From Actinomadura rayongensis (lineage in GTDB: Bacteria; Actinomycetota; Actinomycetes; Streptosporangiales; Streptosporangiaceae): a stretch of 64,000 bases of DNA. The notes below the pieces were generated by a model. That model saw only the letters and a program-made list of their open reading frames with translations. It was not told the origin of the DNA and did not search any database. The stretch lies in the NCBI RefSeq assembly GCF_009831215.1, contig NZ_WUTW01000007.1:1-64000 (forward strand), written 5' to 3'. A program made the translations under genes and the position numbers. Below, piece after piece: positions 8,806-18,326 of this stretch; the stretch's first letter is position 1; each line of letters begins with the position of its first letter.

Positions 8806-9254
8806 CGGGGCTCCGAGGGCAGGGCGGGACCGGGTCTCCTTTGGTTATAGACCGGAATGCATTTTCGCGCCGCCCCGATGACCTTGGACGTATCCTCCGG
8901 GCACATCGGTAAATAGGCGATACGCGACGAAGATCCGGTTCCCTTGAATCCGCAGGTCAGCGGGCTTATGAGCGGCGTTTCACCGGCCCGCGACCGGCAC
9001 CGTCGCGCCCCCGTCGTCTCACCTTCGGGCTAGGAAAGTGTGCGCCCGCCGGACGGCCCTCGCCTGACCAGCGGCGTTCCCATCGGACGGCCCGGAACCC
9101 CCCGCGAACCGACCGGGCGCGGTGAATTCCTTTTCCCATACAGAATCGCCCGACCGACGGCTGCGGAAATGCCGTTTTCGCTTGATCGGGCTTGCGAATA
9201 TGTTGTATTTTAGCCGTCAAATCAACGGATGTCATGCCTGGGAGGACCCGTCTC
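8806..9254. other. Divergent intergenic region with a possible promoter
   Basis: A 449-bp gap between the GDSL and RNase H-like genes. TTGATC (9182-9187) and TATTTT (9206-9211), 18 bp apart, are a plausible promoter for the downstream gene. The patches at 8840-8950 and 9120-9235 are AT-richer. No further gene or RNA was recognised. Confidence 0.4.
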
Positions 9255-10130
9255 ATGACTACGACGACGATGTCGCTCCATCGGTTCGAGTCGGGCCTCC
9301 TCCTGCTGCCGCCCCGGACCGCCGACCGCGCCCGGCGGATGCGCGCCGCCGCCACCCGGGCCCAGGCATGTCCCACCTGCGCCGCCGCGCGCACCTCCCT
9401 GGACCTGTGCTTCACCGCCGCCCAGTACGGCGACCTCGGCTGGGTCGAGCTGGCGCTTTCCGAGGCCGAGCACCACGTCGACTCAGGACGGCACCATCCG
9501 CGCTGCCCGCAGTCGCCCGAACGTCCGCCGGCCCGTCCGGCGCCGCGCGCGGGCCACCACGGCAGCCTCGCCGAGTGGGCGCGCCGCCCCGGCCCGACGG
9601 TCGCGGCGACGGACGCGTCCTGCAAGAACCGGCGCTGCGGCCTCGGCTACGTGGTCAGCGACGGACGCTGGGGCATGCACGGCTGCGTGTCGGGCCCCGG
9701 CGAACCGGCCGGCCCCGGGAACGTCCTCGTCAGCGAACTCAAGGCCGTCGCCCTGCTCCTGGACCGCGTGGAGGACGACGGCCCGCTGACGCTCCTCGTG
9801 GACAGCCTGGCCGCCCTGCGCCTGCTGCGCCGGTGGCGGTCGGGCGACGTCGAACCGATGCCGAAGGGCTACGCCCCGCACGCCCGCCGCTCGGGCGGCC
9901 CCGCCTTGGCGCGGCTGGCCGAGTCCGTGGCGGCCCGCCCCCGCCTCGGCCTCCACCACGTCAAGGGCCACGCCGGCCACCCCCTCAACGAGACGGCCGA
10001 CTCCCTGGCCTCGATCGCCCGCCGCCGCCTCACCACCGCGTTCGACGCGACGACGCGCGCCGAGGAACTCGTCCGCGCCTTCCTCGCCGACTGGCACGAC
10101 CACGCCGCCCACCACTCCCCCGCCGCCTGA
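9255..10130 (+). CDS. RNase H-like (RNase HI fold) protein
   Basis: A 291-residue protein. A roughly 120-residue N-terminal part with a CPTC motif precedes an RNase HI-type domain. That domain has VAATDASCKNRRCGLGY (first Asp), VLVSELKAVALLL (Glu), LLVDSLAALRLL (Asp) and HHVKGHAGHPLNETADSLA (final Asp). The complete DEDD set implies metal-dependent hydrolysis of RNA in hybrids, or a related nuclease activity. ATG 9255 follows GGAGGA (9241-9246) by 8 nt; the frame extends upstream to 9192 without a site. It is convergent with the beta-CASP nuclease gene, 12 bp away. The role of the N-terminal part is unknown. Confidence 0.82.
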   Translation: MTTTTMSLHRFESGLLLLPPRTADRARRMRAAATRAQACPTCAAARTSLDLCFTAAQYGDLGWVELALSEAEHHVDSGRHHPRCPQSPERPPARPAPRAGHHGSLAEWARRPGPTVAATDASCKNRRCGLGYVVSDGRWGMHGCVSGPGEPAGPGNVLVSELKAVALLLDRVEDDGPLTLLVDSLAALRLLRRWRSGDVEPMPKGYAPHARRSGGPALARLAESVAARPRLGLHHVKGHAGHPLNETADSLASIARRRLTTAFDATTRAEELVRAFLADWHDHAAHHSPAA

Positions 10131-10142
10131 CCGCCCGCGCCG

Positions 10143-12185
10143 TCAGCGCGCGGACGGCCGCCACGCCGCGGTGGGCGCGACGTCCTGACCGCGGGCGCGC
10201 AGGACGTCCGCGAACGCCCGCTGCCTGCCCCGCGTCCCGTGGACGAGCATGACCCGCCGGGCCGCCGTCTCGTCCGCGATCCGGAGCAGGCCGCGACGGT
10301 CCGCGTGCGCGGACAGCCGCATCGTCGCGACCCGCGCGCGGACCGGCACGGAGATCTCGCGCCCGCCGTCGGGCAGGGCGAAGGTCCCCCCGCGCTCGGC
10401 GAGTTCGAGGAGCCGGCGGCCGGGCGACTCCTCGTCCTGGTAGCCGGAGATGAACAGCGCTCCGTCCGGTTCGGCGAGGATCCGCCGCGCCCACTGGACG
10501 GCGGGGCCGCCGGTGAGCATCCCGGACGTCGAGATGACGACCCCGCGCCGGAAGCCGGTCAGGTCGCGCGGCCGGTTCGCCACGGCGACCGCTCCGCCGA
10601 GCACGGTCAGCGGACGCGGCGTCCCGGCCGTGACCGTCTCGAACAGGGCGGCCAGCTCGGCGGCCATCCCGTCGATCCGCACCGGCACCTCCGGCGCGTG
10701 GCGGCGCAGGATCAGGGCGATCTCCTGCGCGCGGCCGAGCGCGAACGCCGGGATCAGCGCCCGTCCGCCCGCCGCGCACACCTCCCGCACGGCGCGGGTC
10801 AGGTCGCCGACGCGTTCGGCGCGGTCGTCGTGGTTCTCCGCGCAGCACGTGGACTCCAGCACGAGCAGGTCGGGTTCCCTGGCCGCCTCCGGGAGCGCGT
10901 ATCCGTCCACGGTCTCCTGCCGGAACCCGGAGATGTCCCCGGTGACGACGACCCGGCGGTCTCCCGCGCGGATCACGACCCCGGCGGCGCCGAGGACGTG
11001 CCCGGCCGGGAACAGCTCGACCGTGAGGGCGCCGATCGTGCGCGCCGCGCCGAACGGCGTCGCCTCGCAGCGGCGCGCGGCGTCGGCCGCCTCCCGGGGG
11101 CCGTAGAGCGGCCCGGCGGGCTCGCCGCCCCACCGGGCCGTCTCGCGGTCCCGCAGTCGCATGAGCTTGAGCGTGTCGGCCCACATGGCGGGCATGAGCG
11201 CGGCCGTCTCCGGGGTGGCGAGCACCCGCAGGCCGGGCGAGCGCGCGACCACGGCGGGCACATAGCCGCAGTGGTCGTTGTGCGCGTGGGTGATCACCAG
11301 GCCGTCCAGGGGGCCGTCCAGCGCCCGTTCGATGTCGCGCGGCGGCGCGGCGGCCTCGCCCGGCCGCAGACCCGCGTCCACCAGGATCCGCGTGCCGCCG
11401 GCCTCGACGAGGAGGCACGAGCCGCCGATCTCCGTCCCGCCCCCGATCGGCACGACCCGCAGCCCGAGGTCGGTCACGGCCGCGCGGGCGGGCCGCGGCG
11501 CGGGCGCGATGACGGCGCGCAACCCCGCGAGGAAGGTCGCGGGCTCGATGCCCGCCGCCCGGACGGACGTCAGAAGCTCACCGCCGCGCCCCGGTTCCGA
11601 CGGGTTGCGCGGGTCGCGGGACTCGGGGTCGTCCGGCCGCTCCCGGAGACGGTCGAGCAGGGCGTCGGCGAGGGCGCGCGGATCGTCCCAGCGGGCCCGC
11701 TCGGCGCGGGCGCTCCGGCGCAGGCGCGCGACGGTCTCGTCCTGCTCCTGGATCCGCGCACGGGCCTCGGCCAGCAGCCGGTCGGTCTTCTCCTTGTCGG
11801 CGCGGGCGTTCGCGAGCCGCCCCTCCGACCGGCTCAGCCGACCGCGGAGGTCGGCGATCCTGCGGTCCGCGCGTTCGGCGGCGCGGTCCGGGCGGACCCG
11901 CGCCGCCGGCGCGAACACCTCCCGCGCCGCGGTCGCCACCGCGTCGTCGGGATGCAGCAGCAGGCCGGCGAGCGCGCGGACGCGGGGCGCGGCCGAGGCG
12001 AGCCGGGCCGCCGCGTCCCGCCGCACCGCGGGGACCCGCGTCAGCGCGTCGACCAGCAGCGGCGCGCGCTCGGCGACGAGCCGGTCGGGATCGTCCGGCA
12101 GGTGCGCGGCGGCGGGCCGCGTCAGCACGACCTCGGCCACCGCGCGCAGCACCTCGGCGACCGCCGGGCGGTCCGCGGACGTCAC
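10143..12185 (-). CDS. Beta-CASP metallo-beta-lactamase nuclease with coiled-coil N-terminus
   Basis: A 680-residue protein. Residues 1-100 are helical, about 101-166 form a charged coiled coil, and the MBL fold starts near 255. H300, H302, D304 and H305 (HAHNDH) form the metal site, followed by PAGHVLGAAG and GDISGF. Beta-CASP features are the Glu of VLESTCC, STSGMLTGGP, SGYQDEESPGRRL, the His of SAHADRRG and the His of LVHGT. These define the CPSF73/RNase J-like RNA or DNA nuclease clan. The start is GTG 12185, overlapping the stop of the giant ATPase gene as GTGA, so translation is coupled. The frame continues upstream only as a shadow. It probably acts as the effector or processing partner of that ATPase (inference). 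Confidence 0.87.
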   Translation of the reverse strand: MTSADRPAVAEVLRAVAEVVLTRPAAAHLPDDPDRLVAERAPLLVDALTRVPAVRRDAAARLASAAPRVRALAGLLLHPDDAVATAAREVFAPAARVRPDRAAERADRRIADLRGRLSRSEGRLANARADKEKTDRLLAEARARIQEQDETVARLRRSARAERARWDDPRALADALLDRLRERPDDPESRDPRNPSEPGRGGELLTSVRAAGIEPATFLAGLRAVIAPAPRPARAAVTDLGLRVVPIGGGTEIGGSCLLVEAGGTRILVDAGLRPGEAAAPPRDIERALDGPLDGLVITHAHNDHCGYVPAVVARSPGLRVLATPETAALMPAMWADTLKLMRLRDRETARWGGEPAGPLYGPREAADAARRCEATPFGAARTIGALTVELFPAGHVLGAAGVVIRAGDRRVVVTGDISGFRQETVDGYALPEAAREPDLLVLESTCCAENHDDRAERVGDLTRAVREVCAAGGRALIPAFALGRAQEIALILRRHAPEVPVRIDGMAAELAALFETVTAGTPRPLTVLGGAVAVANRPRDLTGFRRGVVISTSGMLTGGPAVQWARRILAEPDGALFISGYQDEESPGRRLLELAERGGTFALPDGGREISVPVRARVATMRLSAHADRRGLLRIADETAARRVMLVHGTRGRQRAFADVLRARGQDVAPTAAWRPSAR

Positions 12186-15100
12186 CGGGCCTCCGCGCGG
12201 CGGGTCGCCTCGGCCAGGACGGGTTCGCAGACCAGTTTCCCGTCCTCGGGCACGAGCGCGCCGAGGACTCGGAGGGCCTCGACGACGTCGTTGATCCGCC
12301 CGTATCCGAGTTCGCCGAGCGGCCCGGCGGTGAGGTCCGGCACGGAGTCCTCGGCGTAGAGGGCGAGCAGGCCCGCCAGATCGTCGGGCGTCTCGGCTCC
12401 GCCGAGCGAGACGAGCAGCCGCCACGCGCTCCGCAGCGCCGGGTCGGCGGTCACGCCGACGTCGTCCAGCAGCGCGCCGGGGTGCTGCCGGAGCTCGTCC
12501 CGGCAGCGCTCCAGGGCCTGCTCGCGGTCGTCGCCCTCGGTGATGCGGGTGACGACCCGTCCGATCAGCGTCGGCCAGCCCCCAGTCCGGGCAAGCAGCG
12601 CCTCCTGCCCGGCCTCGTCGGTGAACTCCTGGGAGTCCTCCCACATCCACTGCCGGACGGCGGAGGCGTCGAACCGCCGGAGCCGCGTGAGGGAGACGTC
12701 GTCGCGGGCGGAGGCCCGCACCCAGGCGGGCGCCAGCGCCGGGCCGACGACGAGCACCATCGACAGCGTCCCGTTCCGGAACTCCGCCACCGTCGCCCGC
12801 GCGTCCTGGAGGCGGCGCCCGAAGTGGTCGGCGTCGCGGTTCTCGGGGACGTCGAGCACGATCAGGTTGTGGCCGTCGTGCCGGCCCGCCCGGCTGAGCG
12901 CCCCCTGCAACGTCAGCCCGCCCTGGCGGACGTGCAGGACCCGCAGTTCCGACCGGGCCGTCTCCTCGTCCTTGAGGGCGGCGGCGACCCGCTCGACGTG
13001 GAGCGCCCGCGAGCCGACCACCAGGTGCACGACGCGGGGCCGCAGCAGCCGCGCGAGCTGGTCGCTCGTCAGCGGCGAGCGTTCCGGGCCCTTCTTGTAC
13101 GCGGCGCGGTAGGAGTGCGCGTCGAACTCGTCGGGCATCTCGAAGCGCCCGGCGTTCTCCAGGACCTCCTCGACCTGGTGGACGCCGCCGAGCAGGTTGA
13201 GGATGTGCGGGGTGCGGAGGTGGTACCGGTCGCCGTCGACGCTGAGGACGCCGAGGTTCACGCACTCGTCGAGCAGGCCCCGGAACCCGTCGTTGGTGCA
13301 GTTCTCGAACCCGCGCGCCCAGAAGACGTGGCACTGCTCCCACAGGTCCCGGACGCTCAGCTCGGTGTCGGCTCCGTTGGCGAGCGCGTGCAGGGCGACG
13401 GTGTAGGCGATGACCTTGTAGCGCTTGTCGAGGTTGAGCGTCCACTCGAAGCGGTCGCGGAAGCCCTCCGCCAGCTTCTTGTCCAGCCACACCGCGAGGA
13501 CGTCCTCCCGGCTGATCACGTACGGCAGGTCGCGGACCGTGGCGGGGTCCCTGCGCAGTCGCGTGAGCAGGTGCTCGGCGAAGAGCTGGACGAGGGCCGG
13601 GGCGTTGTTGGCCTCGGCGATCACCCGGGCCGCGAGCGTCTCGGGGAAGACGAAGCCGAGCGCGGCGAACGGCCGGACCAGCAGGTTGAACGCGCTCTGC
13701 GGTTCGAGCGGCCCCACCGCGATCGGGGTGCCGAGGTGGGCGAGCGGCTGGTTGGGCAGGCTCTGGAACCGGGCGGTCTGGTGGAGCCCGGCGAACACGA
13801 CCTTGACGCGGCGCCCGGTGTCGGACATCAGGTCGCGCAGGGCGGTCACGTCCTCGAAGCGGGCGTTGTCCGCGTCCTGGTTGAGGAACCGGTCGGCCTC
13901 GTCCAGCAGGATCAGGAGCTGCCGGTCCGCGTCGTCGGTCGCCCAGGAGCGCACCGCCTCGATGATCGGGCCGCGGCGCGTCAGCCCGGGCCGGACGACG
14001 CCGGCCTGGGCCAGGCGCTCGCCCAGCCGGGGCCACAGCGAGTTCGCGGGAACCTTGCCCACCGTCTGGATGTTCTCCAGGATCACGGTCCGCGCGGGGT
14101 CGGTGTCGCAGATGTGCCGTTCGGCCTTGCGCAGCAGCGCGGACTTGCCGAGCTGCCGTCCGCCGTAGACCACCGACGAGCCGCCCCGGTCGATGACGGC
14201 GCGGAGCTGGTCGTCGCGGCCGTAGAACATCTCGTCGGGCACGTCGCCGGACGGCGCGTAGGGGTTCGTCGCCGTGAACGGGGCCATGATCGCGACGGTC
14301 GCGGACCAGTCCTCGGGGACGCAGGCGAGATAGCCGATCGCGGCGTCGTCCAGCACGCCCGCCGTCGGCGCGGGCCGCCGCCGGGCCTCCCCGGCGAGCT
14401 GCTCGCGGTCCCCGTCGGAAAGGACGCCGAAGTACAGGATGAGGACGGTCTGCCCCTCGGGCTGCCCCTTGAGCAGTTCCACGAGCTGCTGCGGGCCGGG
14501 GCTGCGCCAGACGAGCAGCAGCCGGAGCCGGTTCCCCGACGGGCTCATCCGGCTCCCGAAGGCGGGCAGGAGCGCGGACCGGAAGTGGCGCACCTCCTCC
14601 AGGTCGATCCACAGCCGGTCCGGGGCGCTGCCCGCCTCGGTCTGCCGGGCCTCCAGCCCGACCATCTTCAGGATCGCGTCGATGGACGAGCGGAGGTTCC
14701 CCGCGCTCTTGCGGCCGTGCCGGCAGGTCCGCCAGTGCCGGAGCCCCTCGCTCGCGACCTGGCGGCTCGCGCCGCGCAGCCCGGGAATGCGGATCTCGGC
14801 GCCGGCCAGCACGCCGGCCAGTCCGGGGTCGGTCACGTCGGACCCGGCGGTGAGCGCGCTGCGCAACGCGGTGATGTACTCGTTCCCCTCGGCGTTGCGG
14901 GCCCGTCCGCCGCCCGCGAGCCGGCCGGCGAACGCGGCGGGGAACGCCGGGAAGAACCGGCGGAAGTGATCGACCCCCTCGGTGGGCTCGTGCAGCTTGT
15001 TGCCCGCTTCGAGCTGGGCGAGGAACTCGCGCGCGACCGTGAGGTCCCCGGCGTCGATCCGCTCCCTGATCCGGACGGCGTCGGCCGCGCCGATCCTGTC

Positions 15101-18037
15101 GTCCACCTTCTCCAGGCGGACGCGCTCGACGTCGAGCGCGACGTCCCGGTGCTCGGTCAGCTCGGCGCGCAGCGCGTCGAGTTCGGTCCGGACGCGGTCG
15201 AAGTCGATGCGGTCGTCGACGGACAGGGCGCCGAGCCGTTCCTCGGCCCGGCGCGCCTGGTCCTCGGTGAGCAGGCCGTCGCGGACCCATTCGGCGACGA
15301 GGTCGCGGGTCTCCTCGACGCGGGTGTCGCGCTCGGAGCACGCCTCCTCGACCAGCTCCGCCCGGCGGTCCGCGAGCCGTACCGCGGTCGCCTCGTCGCC
15401 GCGCTCGGCGACGACGCGGACGATCGCGGCGGTGCCCTCGTGGTCGAGGCGGCGGGCGCGCTCCTCGAACGCGGCGTCCCAGCCGGGCTCGGCGAGCGCC
15501 AGGTCGCAAAGAGTGTCGAGTTCGGGCGTCGCGCGCGGCTCCAGGGTCCCCGGTTCGAGGGCCAGCCCGCCCGCCAGGAGCAGGTCGCCGTTCAGCAGGT
15601 GGGCGACGGGCGGTTCGGCCGACGCGCGCGGCATCCCGTCGAGGAGGTCGAGGGCGTGCCCGACCAGCCGTCCGGCGGCCACCGCCGCCGCGCCGGTCAA
15701 CGGGTCGGCGGCGTCCGCCAGCGCCGTGAACGCCGCCTCGATCTCGGCGCGACGGCCCCCGACGGCCTCCCGGAGCCGGTAGAGGGGGCCGGTGCGCCAG
15801 TCGTTCCCGGTGGGCTCGACGGCCGCGTCGCGCGCCGCCTCGGCCCACTCGCCCACGGTGGCGAGCGACGCGTCGATCCCGCGCAGGAGCTGCGTGCGCG
15901 CGCCCGCGATGATCCGCTTGTTCTGCTTGCTCTGCCGGACGGGCCGGAAGCCGAGGATCCGGCCGTGCGCCTCGTCGATCAGGCGGTCGGCCTCACCGGC
16001 GGCGCGCAGCCGGGCCACCTCGGCCGCGGCCTCCTCGGCCCGCGCCGCGTCGTCCTCGGCGGCGACGGCGAGCAGGCTCCCGATCGGGCCGTCCTTCTGG
16101 AGCAGCGCCTTCCACACCTCGGTGGCGCGCTGGTACTTGATCTTGCGAAGCGGCTCGACCTCCAGCATCCGGGCCGCGTCCGCGGCGGCCTCCCGCCGCG
16201 CCTCGGCGGAGCCGGCCACGCCGCGGATCCAGCCGTCGAGCCCGGGACCGAGGTAGACGCCGTCGCGCGCCGCCTGGAGGAACGCCTCGCCGCACGCCCG
16301 CAGCTCCGGGTGGTCGGAGACGAGCACGTTCAGGGTCTCCACGAGCCGCGTCGAGTCCGGCGTCGGGTTGACGAGGTTCACCCGGATGCCCGCCGCCCAC
16401 GCGAGCAGGCCCCCGGCGGGGTCGTCGGCGAGCTTCTTGGCGTCGAGCGAGCGCGCCGCGGCGGTGAACTCGCCCGACAGCGGGCCGGCGAACCGGACGA
16501 CGTCCCGGGCCAGGGCGGCGCACCGCCGGGCGTCGTGCTCGTGGGCGGGCCGTCCGGCGGCGGTGCGGATCCAGCCCGCGAGTCCGGGACGGCCTGCGGT
16601 CAGGGCCGCGATCTCGGCCTCCGCCGCGCGGTCGGCCCGCGGGGGCTCCGCCGGGGCGGGCTCCGCGACGGGCGGCGCCTCCGGTTCCTTCGCGGGCTGC
16701 GGCCTCTCGTCGTCCGGCCTGCGCGCGGGCGCCGTCGCGGCGATGATCTCGTCGAGTTCGGCGAGGTCGTCGGCGGCGTCCTCGGGCTCGGCGGTCTCGT
16801 CCGGCGGCGGCGCGGGACGCGTGTCCGCCTCGTCCGGCGGCGGCCCGGGCGCGGGGCGGGCGTCCGCCTCGTCCAGCGTGAGCTGCCCGAGCAGCGCGAA
16901 GTCGACGATCGCCGCGAGACGGCCGGGCAGTTCGGCACGCGCGCGGTTCGCCAGGTCCGGGAGGAGCGCGAGGTCCTCGCGTGCGCGGGCGCGCAGGAGT
17001 TCGGCCAGGGCGACGAGCCGCCGCGCGTCGGGGCCGGCGCTCATCCGGCGGATCTCGGTGACGAGCGCGGCTGCGGCCTCGGGGCCGGCGAGCCCGGCGA
17101 GCGGACGGGTCGTCAGGTCCGCGCGCAGTCCGTCGACGCGTTCGAGCAGCGCCGTCAGGTCCGGTTCGGCGTCCTCGCCCGTCAGCCGCCCGACGTCCGC
17201 CCGCGCGGCCTCGAAGTCCGCGGCGAGCCGCTGGACGACGGCCAGGTCGGCGGGGTCGGGCGCACGCAGGGCGCGCAGGAGGTCGGCCGTGCGGGAGGCC
17301 GCGTCCGCCGCCGGGCCGAACCTCGGCCGCAGTCCGGCGAGCGCCGCCGCGATCGCTTCGGGATCGTTCGTCATCGTGTACGGGCTCTCCTCGTTCGGGT
17401 GGGCGCCTCGCCGGACCAGGTCGCGCAGCACACCGACGGCGACGGGGTCTTCGGGCAGTTCGGGAACGTGGGAGCGCACGGCGCGCCAGGCGGCGCGTGC
17501 GGGCGGGTTGTCCGTGGTCGCGAGCAGGCCGAGCGCGACCACGGCGAGCGGACGATCGGCTTCGACCGTCCGGGCGAGGCTCCAGGCCAGGAGCGCGTCG
17601 GGGAGGGTCCAGCACGGCGCGGACCTCAGCCAGCGGGCCCGCCGCAGAACGCTTTCCGCGCCGGTTCCGAGGAGGTCCGCGCAGTCCGCCGCGGACAGTT
17701 CGTCGCCGTTGCTCGCGAAACCGTGGAGCGCGAAGGAATCGAGCCATCCGCGCAGCGCGTCGCGGCGCTGCGGATCCCCGCCGCGCATGACGCGCAAGAA
17801 TGCCTGCGCGGTACGAATGGTGATCTTTCTGGTGCCGCCGAGACCGACGATCTGCAGCAGTGTCCGGCGGCCGATGTCGGGCAGGGAACGGAGTAAGTCC
17901 GCGGCGTCCTCGGCCGTCACCGCGGCCAGCGCCGTGTCGGCGATGCCGCCGAGATCCGGACGATCATGCAGCTCGGCCAAGCGTCCGGCCGGGGGCTCGC
18001 CCTCCTTGCATCCCGCACAACGGTGCCTGCCGCCCAT
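12182..18037 (-). CDS. Giant P-loop (STAND/AAA-like) ATPase, 1951 residues
   Basis: The start ATG 18037 follows GGAGG by 4 nt. The N-terminus has a CxxC pair (HRCAGC). Residues 30-450 are helical, then comes an acidic Pro-rich linker (about 400-465), then more helical and coiled regions to about 1250. The NTPase follows: FYGRDDQL, Walker A GGRQLGKS (1292-1299) and Walker B LLILLDEAD (D1379, E1380). Downstream are a winged-helix-like part and a second, degenerate P-loop-like region (VVHLVVGSRA, then NLIVLDVPENRD). The architecture resembles NLR-like STAND proteins that sense a ligand and drive an effector. The coupled gene for a beta-CASP nuclease follows. I know no named family for the whole protein, and the defence role is inference. 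Confidence 0.72.
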   Translation of the reverse strand: MGGRHRCAGCKEGEPPAGRLAELHDRPDLGGIADTALAAVTAEDAADLLRSLPDIGRRTLLQIVGLGGTRKITIRTAQAFLRVMRGGDPQRRDALRGWLDSFALHGFASNGDELSAADCADLLGTGAESVLRRARWLRSAPCWTLPDALLAWSLARTVEADRPLAVVALGLLATTDNPPARAAWRAVRSHVPELPEDPVAVGVLRDLVRRGAHPNEESPYTMTNDPEAIAAALAGLRPRFGPAADAASRTADLLRALRAPDPADLAVVQRLAADFEAARADVGRLTGEDAEPDLTALLERVDGLRADLTTRPLAGLAGPEAAAALVTEIRRMSAGPDARRLVALAELLRARAREDLALLPDLANRARAELPGRLAAIVDFALLGQLTLDEADARPAPGPPPDEADTRPAPPPDETAEPEDAADDLAELDEIIAATAPARRPDDERPQPAKEPEAPPVAEPAPAEPPRADRAAEAEIAALTAGRPGLAGWIRTAAGRPAHEHDARRCAALARDVVRFAGPLSGEFTAAARSLDAKKLADDPAGGLLAWAAGIRVNLVNPTPDSTRLVETLNVLVSDHPELRACGEAFLQAARDGVYLGPGLDGWIRGVAGSAEARREAAADAARMLEVEPLRKIKYQRATEVWKALLQKDGPIGSLLAVAAEDDAARAEEAAAEVARLRAAGEADRLIDEAHGRILGFRPVRQSKQNKRIIAGARTQLLRGIDASLATVGEWAEAARDAAVEPTGNDWRTGPLYRLREAVGGRRAEIEAAFTALADAADPLTGAAAVAAGRLVGHALDLLDGMPRASAEPPVAHLLNGDLLLAGGLALEPGTLEPRATPELDTLCDLALAEPGWDAAFEERARRLDHEGTAAIVRVVAERGDEATAVRLADRRAELVEEACSERDTRVEETRDLVAEWVRDGLLTEDQARRAEERLGALSVDDRIDFDRVRTELDALRAELTEHRDVALDVERVRLEKVDDRIGAADAVRIRERIDAGDLTVAREFLAQLEAGNKLHEPTEGVDHFRRFFPAFPAAFAGRLAGGGRARNAEGNEYITALRSALTAGSDVTDPGLAGVLAGAEIRIPGLRGASRQVASEGLRHWRTCRHGRKSAGNLRSSIDAILKMVGLEARQTEAGSAPDRLWIDLEEVRHFRSALLPAFGSRMSPSGNRLRLLLVWRSPGPQQLVELLKGQPEGQTVLILYFGVLSDGDREQLAGEARRRPAPTAGVLDDAAIGYLACVPEDWSATVAIMAPFTATNPYAPSGDVPDEMFYGRDDQLRAVIDRGGSSVVYGGRQLGKSALLRKAERHICDTDPARTVILENIQTVGKVPANSLWPRLGERLAQAGVVRPGLTRRGPIIEAVRSWATDDADRQLLILLDEADRFLNQDADNARFEDVTALRDLMSDTGRRVKVVFAGLHQTARFQSLPNQPLAHLGTPIAVGPLEPQSAFNLLVRPFAALGFVFPETLAARVIAEANNAPALVQLFAEHLLTRLRRDPATVRDLPYVISREDVLAVWLDKKLAEGFRDRFEWTLNLDKRYKVIAYTVALHALANGADTELSVRDLWEQCHVFWARGFENCTNDGFRGLLDECVNLGVLSVDGDRYHLRTPHILNLLGGVHQVEEVLENAGRFEMPDEFDAHSYRAAYKKGPERSPLTSDQLARLLRPRVVHLVVGSRALHVERVAAALKDEETARSELRVLHVRQGGLTLQGALSRAGRHDGHNLIVLDVPENRDADHFGRRLQDARATVAEFRNGTLSMVLVVGPALAPAWVRASARDDVSLTRLRRFDASAVRQWMWEDSQEFTDEAGQEALLARTGGWPTLIGRVVTRITEGDDREQALERCRDELRQHPGALLDDVGVTADPALRSAWRLLVSLGGAETPDDLAGLLALYAEDSVPDLTAGPLGELGYGRINDVVEALRVLGALVPEDGKLVCEPVLAEATRRAEAR

Positions 18038-18108
18038 AGAACCTCCGATGGACTCCGTCGATGTGTGCGCCACCGTAAACACATGGGGGACATGGTGTGA
18101 TCAATACC

Positions 18109-18163
18109 GAAAATTTTCCCGGGCCACTTTCGGCGCCCGCTCTTGATGCCTCAATAGCGGGCG
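18109..18163. promoter_or_regulatory. Palindrome and hairpin in the divergent promoter region
   Basis: Between the giant ATPase gene and the MazG-like gene (18038-18326), GAAAATTTTC (18109-18118) is a perfect palindrome in an AT-rich patch. A 30-bp near-perfect inverted repeat lies at 18134-18163: outer arms CGCCCGCT and AGCGGGCG, inner TTGA/TCAA around TGCC. These are candidate operators or a transcript hairpin. The rest of the gap shows nothing else. Confidence 0.45.
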
Positions 18164-18326
18164 GCCGATAAGTGAATTAACGGCACACCCGTGGCCTCGC
18201 CGAATCAGCCATTGGTCCATGAACGTCACGCCTAGCCCATAAGCGGGAATCTCGGACACGAGTCCGCGGCGGGCGTTCGCCGAACGTGTCCGTGCCGGGC
18301 GCGCGCGCACGTCCTAGGCTGGCCGG

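Noticed and set aside
9278-9293. A GGTTCGAGTC string like a tRNA T-loop
   Set aside because: It lies within the RNase H-like coding region and has no acceptor stem or anticodon arm around it.
12186-15848. Upstream extension of the beta-CASP frame to a 1901-residue protein
   Set aside because: That part is an off-frame reading of the ATPase gene. The GTG at 12185 with the GTGA overlap is the sensible start.
12482-17896. An 1804-codon open frame on the plus strand opposite the giant ATPase
   Set aside because: It is the antisense shadow of a GC-rich gene. It has no ribosome site and no domain, while the minus-strand frame has Walker motifs and a good start.
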